A stretch of 64,000 nt of DNA from Holothuria scabra (Eukaryota; Echinodermata; Holothuroidea; Aspidochirotida; Holothuriidae), in the NCBI GenBank assembly GCA_037179385.1, contig CM074193.1, positions 3,679,547 to 3,743,546 on the forward strand. The letters are read 5' to 3'. Positions within the stretch are counted from its first letter, which is position 1; the number at the start of each line of letters is the position of its first letter. Both the position numbers and the translations under genes were made by a program. Under the pieces are notes generated by a model. The model ran no database searches. It worked only from the letters and a program-made list of their open reading frames with translations, and had not been told where the DNA came from. Shown piece after piece: positions 50,501-62,500 of this stretch.

Positions 50501-53500
50501 TCAGATCTATAGCCATGTTCCATCAAGCTTGTAAATTCAATCACCATAGTTTTACCACTGCATTACTGATGCCGTACTGACTTTCATCTCCCTACACCCC
50601 AGTGGTAATGGGTTTGGCTATTTTGCAAAATCACCTTGAGCCACCAGTAACATCCCTGGGCCAGTTCTTTTTTGTAAAGTTTTGGAAAGAACCAAATCCC
50701 AAACTTATTTTGAAATATCAGCTTAAACTCACAATTTCTTCTCCTGTTTTTTCCTTCATATCTTTCAAGATACACCAGGGCTTAAAAAATAAACATTCTG
50801 TACCAAAAAAGATGAAATAGTCTTCTTTGTCCAAATTTTAAAATTCAGGAATAACAAAAATATCAGAAAATTTTTAAGAATCATTCATGAAATGGGATAG
50901 ACCATTGCCTTTAACAGATAATCTCACCCCAAACTACAATTTTTGAAGTAGTCCATATAGAATTCTCAATTGGCTCAGCTCTTTGATTGACAACTAGTTC
51001 AAACAATGCAAAGAACCAAAGCTCATATTACATAGCATGTACTATACTTAGAGTGCTTTGGTTTAATACACATTGGGGTCTTGTATACTCTTTATGAAGA
51101 AATACACTGAGATTGTGTCTGGATAAAGAAAAGTTTAGACAGTTATACTGTAGGAGGGGCTTAAGTAAGTTGGTTAAGAGAATTGGAATTGTTTGGGGTA
51201 TGAGGAATATGCCTTTAATCCATATTGGAAGGATTGCCTATGCCCATAAAAGGCATGAAATAACTTTTTTGGAACCAAAGGCTACTTTCATTAAAATGAC
51301 CTGTCCTTTCTTTGTGTCCTCGGAAAATGTTCTTTTGCCTTTTCCTATGGAGAAATACAAAGGTAAGTGTATTTCCCTCCTCGCTATCTTCAATTTACAT
51401 ATGTGTATTGTTATTGCTTGCAGTAACCATTTGGGAAAAAGCTAATAGATTGTCTTCCTATATACCAGTGAAAGTAAGAACACATAAAAATACATTTGAG
51501 CTCTTTATTGCTTTTTCTTTTTTTAAGGCTGTGCCAATGGTCAAGCAAAATGCAATTGTGACAACAATGATCAGGTCTGGAGATCAGATGAGGGTGTCAT
51601 TACAAACAAGGGGGACCTACCCATCAGGGCTGTCAACTTTGGGGACATCAGCAGTGATCTGGGTAAAGAGATGGGCCGCTACACAGTGGGGGCTCTGAAA
51701 TGCCAAGGTAAGAGATGTACTTAATATAAAATGAGCCAAGTGAATCGGTAAAACCATTTTGATAATCCTGTCACAAGTCAATTTAGGTGGCATTTCTTAT
51801 TTCTGGTGTGATTGGTATATTCCATTAGGAGATGTGTACAATGTTTGTAATTACGTGGGGAATATTGATTAATATTTATAACTCAACAAGAGTATTGAAG
51901 GGAACAAACAACAGTCATCATTTAATTAGGCATGTTTCATAACAGATATTTTCTCGGTTAAATCTCATTTGAACTTTTTGTATCCTGGCTTGTAACCGTT
52001 TTATTCCTAAATGTGAAATAGTGTTTAGTTACACTGTTTTTAGGAGAAAAGAAAACATAGCAGCTTTAGACAAACTGGATGAATTCTACAAACCAACTCA
52101 ACATACCAAGTGAGCTCACCTATTGACATTAATCATTCAGTTGAAACAACTGAGCCAAAGCCTTCCACCACACCAAAATCTTTAAAATATTTTGGCTTTG
52201 ATAAGAAATGTTTTCTAAATTGAATGTAAATATCCTACTAAACTTTTGCATTGGATGACGTCAGTGTCTTTTGTTGTATTTTCATATGCAGCAAAATTTT
52301 CTGATTTGTCTTGCATGCATTCTTTTACATCAGTATGAAGGGAATGTCACAAAAGTAACTGTTACAGAAATTTACATGAAATTGAAAGTTACATGAAATT
52401 ACAGCAGTATTTGTAAAAATTAATTCCTAAAAATTTCTTCTTGTAAGAGATATTTTGTCTCTCCTAATATTTTTCACTTAAAAGAAAGAAAATATTGGGA
52501 ATGCTCTTGCAAACTTTAGAATCTTTTCCAAGATTCTGTTAAGGGGGTAAAATTCCATACTTTGGGGGTGATTTCTTTTATTGACCAAATCAAATATCAC
52601 TAAACAAAATATCTGATAATTTTTACAGGGCAAAGTGATTCAGCACAGACTGAAGATTCAACAGGTAAGTTTAAGCTAACTTCAGTTAGCCTTGTGTCTC
52701 TCTTTCTTTAAAAGATCCACGAAAAGCGACAAATTGGCAGAAAGTATTGCGAGAAAGTTTAGCACATAAGCTTAAAATGTTTATAGGTGAACAGAATGTT
52801 AAAAATGGAGAGGGAAATGTCACTTCTAGCTGAAGGGTTTAACTCTCATGATTTTCATGTAATTTTCTTAAGCTTTCGATTGAAATAATGTGTTGTGTTT
52901 CAAGGTAGTTTTCTTTCCCCGTTTTTTCCTGTATTCTTTTTTATTTTTTGTTGTTACTTATTATTGTTGTATATTTTTGTTGTTTTTGTGTTTTCCTTAT
53001 AGTTACAGTATTGCTCAGTTAAACACCATTTGACATTAATGTATTTTTTCTCACCCTCTAGTTCCAGCAGTGTTTGAGACTGATGGAGTGGATGGTTACT
53101 TTTATGACTTTATTATCCCAGAAAACACTTACTCTGTTGAGTTCTCTGTCCGTGCTTTCAGTGATGCCTGCATTTCGTTGTCACCCTCACGTAATGGAGG
53201 AGGAACTATGTATGAAATATGTAAGTTAAAAATCAAAAATTGTCACTGTTTAAAGTTCTCTAACTAACTAACTAATCGAGGAAATACTAAGTTTTTTATG
53301 GAGACTGCCAAATTTGCATTTGCTATAGCCCAAGAGGGTGCACATAAGTAAGCCTATTCCATGTCCCCAAAACAATTACACACCTGAGGATCACAAGGAG
53401 CTATTACTGGATGCAGCAGTGCAATGGTTTTGCAGGGAAACCATAGGTATGTAGCAATGGTAAGTTATGGTTTAGCATGGAAATCATGAATAGCAAAGGG

Positions 53501-56500
53501 ATTAATAACATTTTAACAGCTGAGGGTGTATACTTGCTGGGGTTATTTCCTGCTATTCTCCATTTTTATTATCTCACTATATAACATGCCTTGAAATATT
53601 GTCACACTAGCCAGTGGTTGAAGCATGTTTAAGGCAAAAGAATTTACCTTGATCTGTGGCCAATTTCTTTGAGATTTTGAAAACCTGCTTTTTGAGTTTG
53701 GGGCAGAAAGATTTATCTTTTTTAATATAGAAAAAGTGATGGTTGCTAAGTGTTGCTAAGTTATTTTACAAATTAAAGGGCAGGAGTCTCCAGTTAACAA
53801 GGAAGCTGTTATTTCTTTGCACATTGCACTGTGGTTGCTAGTGGCAGATGTTTACGTGTTGGGAATGTTTTCATTGTTAAACCGTGGCGGTTCTACAAGG
53901 AAGGATGTCCTAGATGAAACTCTCAGACCCCAGAGGCTTGTGTTCATACCTCTGCTAAATCAAGCCTGAAGTATAACTGCAAGGTATTCTTACCTAATCT
54001 GACTATAACTGAAGTCTCTGTAAACAGACATTTTTAGTAATAATCTGGAGAGGAATAAGCTTATTCACCCTTTATTGAGTTATGCACAAAATGTGTCCAG
54101 GTCGCATGATAAAAGGGTCTTTAATTATCTTGTGATAACCAAATCTACCCCTCATAGTGTGTTGAAGTGTACGTAAGGATCTGTAACATATTGCATGAGT
54201 GTTGTTTCTACCCACGTGTTATTCTAAGAGTTACAATACAAACAGTCTGCATGAACAAGGTATCAGCAGAGAAATGGCTTGCACCTCGGAAGTTGTGATC
54301 TTCAGTTTTCCAATATATTTGAAAGAGACTGTGAAATAGCATTTGGGGGGATGAATTTAAAGAAAATATCTTGAAATACAGAAGGAAAACTGCTTTCGCT
54401 GGACTATTGGACTTATTTAATAGGAAGATGTCACTGATCTTTATCTAGCATAACCGCTGATAATTAGGGTGGGGTGGGGGGGTTTACTGGGACTGATGTC
54501 AATACCATTACTAGAGGTGCAGGTAATGAAAATACTGAAGATATTTGTTGTGTCTTGAGAAAATGCCAGAACTGGAAAAATTACCAGTACTCATATTTGC
54601 TGACAAAAATAACTGTTAGGAATTTTGGATAATTAAAATATTTACACAAACATTTATACCAGAGGTTCTTTTGCGGTAATTAACCCAATCAAACACCCAG
54701 TTGCATTCATGTGCAGGATAACAAGGGAGCTGTTTGGCTTAGGTTCCTTCCCATCCAACTTCCCTACCCGAGAACTGAGAACCGGTTCTGCCTCAAAACC
54801 GGTTCTGTGTGTTTTACAATGCTGGTACCAATATTTTCACAGTACCTCCCAACCCTAGTGATAATTGGTACCACCAGTACCACCACAAAATTTACCTGTA
54901 ATACCATAGCACTGGTAACAGAAGAGGCAAAAAGTAAGATTTTTAGATTGTGCAAATGTGTGTAAAAGCACCATGCATTGACATACCTGAATTTGATAAT
55001 TCCTGGCTCCCTATTTTTCAAAACATTTATCCTCCACACACTCAATGCATGGGTAAAAGAATGGTTATATTCAGTTTTTTGCACAATTGAACTGTATACA
55101 TATCCCAGCAGCAGCCATGAAAAATTACCCATGTTTTAAACTGCAGGTAATACAGACAGATTTTTGAAAATTCAGGGCTTTTAACTACTTTATTTCAGTG
55201 TATTTATACTTCATTCCATTATAACTCTACACAGAGTTGTTAATGCTTTTGATTTCTACAATCTCATCCTATTTGTAGGTATAGGAGAGACTCCCACAAA
55301 TGGCAGAAACACACCCCAAACCAGACTAAGCCGATCAGCCAATGGCCAACCTTTAGCCTTACACCCGACTCCTAATATACTTAACCCCAACAGGGAGACC
55401 CTGTTTTATGTGACATTCAAGAACCAAATCATAAGGGTGAGAAAGATAATACTTTTTATGAATGAAGATTTTATTTTCACTGAATCATGTTATAAAGAAA
55501 TAAGTTTTCAAGCCACCTATGTGTATTTATGTTCTTATCTAATTTGTACTCTCTTAAAACTGTAATGTTTGGTAAATTGAAGAGGAATTGAATTAGTACA
55601 ATTTTGCGAAACATCCATTTAAATGGGAGATACATAGATTTTGAGATATCATCAGTTGAAGTTACTACATTTGTGCCTCAAAAGTGAGCATGAGCTAAGC
55701 ATGGTTTACTTCACTTCCTCGCACTGATACAGAATGCCTTTGATTTGTCCTTATTTCTCTCTCTCTCTTTAAGTTTGTTCTTTAAATATTTATTTATTAT
55801 TTTGTTATTTAACCCCAAGTTGCTGGGCTCTGTTGTACCAGAATGGTAAATCAAGTCTATACTGCACATTGAAGCAGATAATGGAGTTTGTTAGACCAGT
55901 GGTCAGGTAGTTTAACTTGGAAGTATAGTCTTACCTTAAAAACTGCAGTCACAGATTTCCATGAAGGCAAATATATTTTGTGATATATTAAATGTGCCAG
56001 CTAGGTAATATCATATGTGCAATGCACCACCTTTAGAGGGAATTGTGAAAAACAGCGGTTACAAATAATCTGCTTCATTTTATTAGTGTTAATTGCATTG
56101 TGACTTCCTTACTTTGAGGGTGCCATCTATGTCTAGTCAATTAAGTACAAGTTGCAGTAGTTTCAATGAAATAATGAAGTGTTCAAAATTTGTCATGCAA
56201 TTTTGAATTGTCTGGGCAACCCTGTCACAAATTTATTAAAGATCCTAATGTTATATGTAAATCATTTAAAATTTACAACTTTGAATTTGTGCAGCAACTT
56301 GGTCCATCATTTGTATCAAAATACTGATGCTACATAAATTATTCCTTGGTTCCTGTACTTTGATTCTTGTTTTGTGTCTGCAAGGAACATCTCACCATCA
56401 TCGTATTTCAATTTAAAAGAAATTTTACTTTTTACGATTTTATATGTTCTCAGCATGCTAATAGTTGGCATTTGCAAAGTCAAAACATTTAAAATAAGTC

Positions 56501-59500
56501 CTTCATCTGAAAGAAAATAGAAAATTCCCTTCCCCCTCCAAGAAAAAGAAAAAAAGATTACTTTTGTTGTTTTGTGTCGTACAAGACATAACATTGATTG
56601 ATCTCTCCTACAGATGACAACAATCACTGGTGAGGAAATCTTTAAGCACACAGATGCTGGTCCTTCCTTTGATCTTAAATTCCTTGGTTTTAAGACAAAG
56701 AGAGGGTATCCAGGAAGTTGGAGATTCCATAGCTTTTACACAAAGGGTAAGAATCCTCTTGTAATAAGTCACATGTCATTATGTCCCTTCTGGAAAAAGT
56801 AACATAGACTCCCTACTGGATCAAAGGTGGTGTCAGGTGTAACTGGTGTCTGAGTTTGTCACATGATCTGTGCCCTCAGGTGATCTGTACTTTCATTTTA
56901 TTTACACAACATGAAAAACAATTAACACATGCTTGATTGGTGTGTAAGCTAACCCTAAATGTTACATAACTTTTCATGCATTTTAATATATCTGTTACTG
57001 TCAATCAATTAATCACAGGTATTAAACCAGACTATATCAAGTGTGGTTGTGGTGAACTTCTTTTCCTCCCTGAAATGAAACAAGGTAATCAGGCATAGAA
57101 AGCTGATACATGTAACAAAAAGTAATAAGGAATGTTTCATCATGAAGAATCGATGAAGGATGTTTAGGTTTAAGAGTTCCCCTTAAGGTTCCAATTTAGT
57201 TGATATTGTTCTATAACAAGCTTGATGGACATCCTTTTTTGGCAAATCTCCTACTAATAAGGTTAATTAGTCATTTATTTATCTCTGCAGTTAACAAAAT
57301 GTTAAGAAATTGAAGTTTTCCTTTACAGGTATTCACGTGTGATTTGAACCTAATGGTAAATAATATTTGCCAATGTGTGTGTGATTTGTGTCACACATCT
57401 GAGAAAATGGAATTCACATTAAAATATGGTGAAGACATGTGGACAGAGAGCTTTAATCAAGCACAGATAAACCCATTAAAACTGTCTATGTGACATCAAG
57501 AACATCTGGAAAATCATATTTATGAATTTGGTTTTCTTGGTCCTGGGATACAAACCATATATTTTGACAGGTTGGCAAATATTAAGCTCTTTCTGAACAA
57601 AGATGGAGGAGATTGTAAAAAAAGCTCACCAAAAGTTGCATATTAAACTGATCCATTTTCACTGTAGTAAGACCCACCCTTAAATTTTACCATTCACCAT
57701 AAAGATATGAATAAAAATCTACAGGTGTGACAAAGAATCATGAATTTGTAAACAAACTCAGTCAGCCTCTTTATAAAGCGCATGAAATGACTTGGTAACA
57801 ATGATTTAGGGTCATTCTCTGACACTATCTTTCAACAAAAATAGCATTTATTTTAAAAAATCCCACCACACGAAAGAGAAATGCTCAAGTCAAATGGTAT
57901 CCCTTCCAGCACAACAACTGAAAAATGTAAAAGTGCGTTGAACCAAGAATGACATCATCTCAGGAACCCAACTTCACAGTGTGTGTACTACAGTGCAATT
58001 GGAGTACACCCTGCTCTGTTGATGTTACAGAATCTTGCGTGTATAGATGGCCTAAAATGATTGATATAATCAACAATACAAAACCTAAGTTTTGTGACTT
58101 CTCAATATTCCTTGAGCCAACAAGCAGGTAAAATTGTTTGGTATATATCATTAAAGTGTTTGGAAGTTCCCTGGTAAGAGGTTATACACACAGAAAAATA
58201 CCTTAGGCTCCTGGGGGATGTAACTGCATCCATTTGTCCTCCAGTGTTATGTAACTATTATTTTTATTGGTGAGGAAGCAATGATTCTCTCATTACACAG
58301 GCGCATATGCAATACTGTATACAATTAATTTTGCATAGTGGCTTGAATCATGGAAGTACTACCAACAAGTTCTGTGTTGTTTTGGATGCATGTGCTAATG
58401 CTGAAATTTGACTTGGTTCAACACAAAGGAACAGTGATAATAGTGAGAAAGGAGACTAGCTGATATTTTGGTCATTTAAGGAAGTATTCTGTATTCTGTA
58501 TTTTTATCAAAAGTTGTCATGCAGTTACTATTTCAACCTCATGCATTTTGTATGCATGATTTCCACATTAAAGTTTGTGACAAATTTACTTGGAAGGGAT
58601 GCCTTTCAAAGGAATCCAGGTGAGATATCAGTCTTCTTATTCAACAATCTGATTGAATGTGAGTTGAAATATTTTCTTTTTCTGGTTGAAAGAATTGCTC
58701 TCTAGTCATAAATTGACCATAGATTGCTGGAACCAAAAATTCAAACTGATAGGCCTAACATGAATGGGACAGCTTGAGTAAATAATGACAAAATTCCTCA
58801 TTTGAGGAATTGGGAGTGAGAATTTCAAATTTTGATTGATATATTTTTGGCTAAAATACTGGGACATTCTTCAGATATAATTCAGAAACTATTTGGCCAG
58901 TACCGGTGTCATGCTACGCAATCTGTGAGCAAAATGTTACTTAAACATAGCATTATAATACACACACTGTGAAGTTGGGTTCCTGTGATGATGTCATTTT
59001 TGGTTCAATGCACTTTTATATCTTTCACATTTTTCAGCTGTTGTGCTGAAATGGGTACCATTTTACTTGAGCATTTCTCTTTTGTGGGGCAGAATTTTTT
59101 AAAATAAATGCTTTTTTGTTGATAGATAGTGTCAGAGAATGACTCCAAATTGTTGTTATTGAGTCATTTCATAGGCTCTTTAAAGGAGCTATCAGAGCTT
59201 GTCTTACAAGTTTTCCATGACTTTAATTCACAACCATGCAACTTTAGTTGAAACTAACAGAAATGATGTGTCATATCAAGGTCTGTGATTGGTCATCATA
59301 TGTATGATGCTGTCTAGTCTTGCTTCAATTTGGAATTTTCTTACCTGAACAAAATTACAAAATTCCCATTTAATAGTAATTAACACAAAAATGACATTTC
59401 TTTTCTCTTGATAAAACCTCTTCCCATGTCTTTTGATTCTAGTAAATCATTTAAAAGAGGAAAAAGAAACTGTTAGAACAAACAGTTAAAATTTGCTGTC

Positions 59501-62500
59501 AACCTCTGATCTCCCCTTTAAGTATCTGTTATGTTGCATGTAATATTTCTTATACTTCTCCTTATGTAGTACAACAACAATTGAACAATGTCACCTACTT
59601 CACACTGTTGCCTAGCAATTGTTTTATCATAGTACCTCCCTCTCTTGGTACCAACTTTGAAATTTCCTTTCTTCATTTCTTGTACAAATTAACTTAAGGG
59701 TGATACTCTATTTGGTCATTAGTAGCAGTTACTTACATTTTTGTCAAAAAGTAATACAAGTGCTCAAAAACATTGGCTGTTTTAATTACAAAATATTAGA
59801 AACTCATCATGGCCACTGCATTTCTTATGGGAAAAACTTTTTTTAGGCAGAAACTAAGGTACCTGATAACAGTGCCTGACCACTGGTTCATCTCCAATTA
59901 TCTGCTTCAATGAGACCCAATTAACATTCTGGTACAAAAGAATCTCATGAACCCCGGGTTAAACAGTAGCAACTAACAACGAATTCTGAAGAGAGTGCTT
60001 GCTTGCAAAATGGGGGATCAAATTACCTGTAATGCATTTGAAGAGTTAGATCCCCTTTGTTCAGTTTTATCTGAGATCAACTGCTATCAAATGTTAAATG
60101 GCCAATCCTCACCCCAATTTGAAAAAAAACCCTTTGCTCAATCTCGTCAGCTGTTCTCAGTACCAGCATTTGAAAATTGCCATGAAGGTTGACATTTGAT
60201 AGCAGTTTATCTCAGAATAAACTGGAATGCACTATAAGTAATTTGATCCCCTTGGTGCTAGCATTTATTTCAAAATTTTTTGTAAGTTGTTATTTGAACC
60301 CCAAAGTTGTTTGGCTGCTATTGTAGTTCCCTTAAAACTGTGGTAGCCGTGATGGATCTCCTTAAAAGCTAACTATTCCGTAATGTGAAACTACACTTCT
60401 TGTAGGGGGACACAAGAACACTCAATTGGCTCCGCCTTTTTATTGACTGCTAATACAAACAATGCAGAGTACTATAGCTTATATTACACAGCATAAACTG
60501 TACTAAGAGTGTTTTGATTATAGACACTGAGCTTTTCTATACTCACCCAGAAGCAATATAAACTGAGATTTTGTCTGGATGAGTATGAATTTCAGACAAT
60601 TGTGGGAGGGTCTTAAGAAAGAAGGTTCAAAGAATTGGTACTCTTTGGGGTCAGTTATTGGGCTTTTAACCTTTAGCTCTATTTTCAAATGCTTGAATAG
60701 GCTTGCAATTGGCATTGATATTCAGTTCTTGGCAATGTTAGGCACAGGATGGTTTTCTTTTTTTTTTCAAATGAGAGACTGTGAACTTGATATTAGGAAA
60801 TGAAATTTGGGTTTTACAAATCTAACTAAAGGTTTAAAAGGTTGGTGTTACATAAAGAAAAACTGAATATATTTGGGGTTTTAATCTGTTTTGCCCTGTG
60901 TGTTTAAATCTTTTTTAGATTATTTTGGCACAATTCCTTGATGACCAAGTCTAAATGGGAAACCCTGCTGATCCAGGTTTGCCCGTTAAATCTGAGAGGC
61001 TGTAAAACTCTGAATGTGTTGACTACATCTCAGATCTCCAGAGTTTTAGTTATTTGGCAATCCAGTACCCAGCCACATAACCTCATTCTTTTGTGTAATC
61101 AAAACTGTGTCAGAGACTGTATGAAAAGGACAGGAAAGTCATTTGAGCAGCCAAGTTAACAGTTTAACTCAAGATGGCCAACACCGGTGCCATGCAACCA
61201 CACTCATATCTGAACAAACACAGAGGAAAAGAGATTCCTTTCATTCTGATCTTTTCAAGTTATGTTTTTTCTAAGTAAAGCAGTTGTTGTAATTGTGATA
61301 TACTTTTTTATCAATCTTCCTTCAGATAAGATTGTCTGTGAAAACAAAGAGAGTAAACTATCCTGTCCAGATGGCAAGTTCCTCGACATCCATGCTGCCA
61401 ACTTTGGGCGAACATCTACAAGGGAATGCCCCTCCACCACTGACAGGGCACTCAACCAAAACACTCGGTGTTTTTCGGACATTGCATTCACCAAAGTGGT
61501 CCAAGATTGCCAAGCAAAAACATCCTGCACCCTTCGACCTATCAAGGGCCTGTATGGTGACCCTTGTCCTGACACAGATAAATACCTCCATGTCAAGTAA
61601 GTCAGGGTTTTATCCATCCAAGCTGAAGAGAAACATGAATTTGTGTTTCCCATTTTGGTAGTCAAAGACAGCCACAAATTTTGAGAAAGTGTCTCACAAT
61701 CATGCTGTGTTTTGAGGTTTTATTATAGGATCAACTCACATACAGGTGTGCAATGTATTCATAGACAGTGAATTTGATGTGATGGAGCTGTGAATGGACA
61801 CTCAATAAATGTGAATAGTTCTTATCTGAAGGAATACCTAATGAAAGTAGTGATTAATTAGAGAATTTTATTGACCCTTTAGGGTTATAAAATCCATTTG
61901 GACTACTTGCAACATACACATCCTCTCAAATGGTTTCAAATGATTCTAAAACTGCTGTGAATGGTGATGAGTGGCCTTAAACATGCAAATGGTAGTCTTA
62001 ACTGGTTAGCTTACTGGTTTTAAATGGAAATAAATGGTTTTAAATGGAAAAATGACAAAAACATAGTTTAAACTATTAAAAAAATGAATAATTTCAAATG
62101 GTTTCTGTCAAATAGAATGTAACCTTGGCCTAACAGTGAAAGTGGGCATGCGATAGCTGTAGGCCTGACCTGTTTGACTAAATGTTCCAAAAAAAAAAAT
62201 ATGCAGGAATTTTAAAACTTTATTACAAATATTTTTCTAATTCTTATTAACTTTTTAGTCTTCATTTTATATAATTCTACCCACCTGCCATCTAAATTTT
62301 TGTAATCAATCTGTGTAAATCTAAACACTGAAAGACTAGAAGTAATTAAAACTCAAATGCTGAGTGCTGTAAATGTTTTCATAATTGTGTGTGATTGCAT
62401 CTAGTTAAATCCCCCAATAGAAGTCGTGAGTTGTCTTCATGGTTTAAGTGCAGAAAGAATAAATATTTTTACCTATGTCAATCATCCTTAGACATTATAA

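Larger units (their letters stand above)
49529..51527. other. Intron 19
   Basis: Contains a hAT-type MITE (49921-50329) and dispersed family A copy 3 (minus). No exon seen. Confidence 0.55.
57085..61325. other. Intron 25 (4.2 kb)
   Basis: Contains a large foldback element (57724-59235), a smaller one (60013-60251) and dispersed family A copy 4. No exon seen, and the flanking exons are already in phase. Confidence 0.55.

Noticed and set aside
55285..55436. Alternative acceptor for exon 23 at 55284
   Set aside because: In the required phase it would produce TGA as the first codon.
61332..61661. Second plus-strand frame and minus-strand frames over the lectin exon
   Set aside because: They are shadows of the SUEL frame (61326-61596), which has the ANFGR, DPC and YLHV motifs and joins the next exon in phase.
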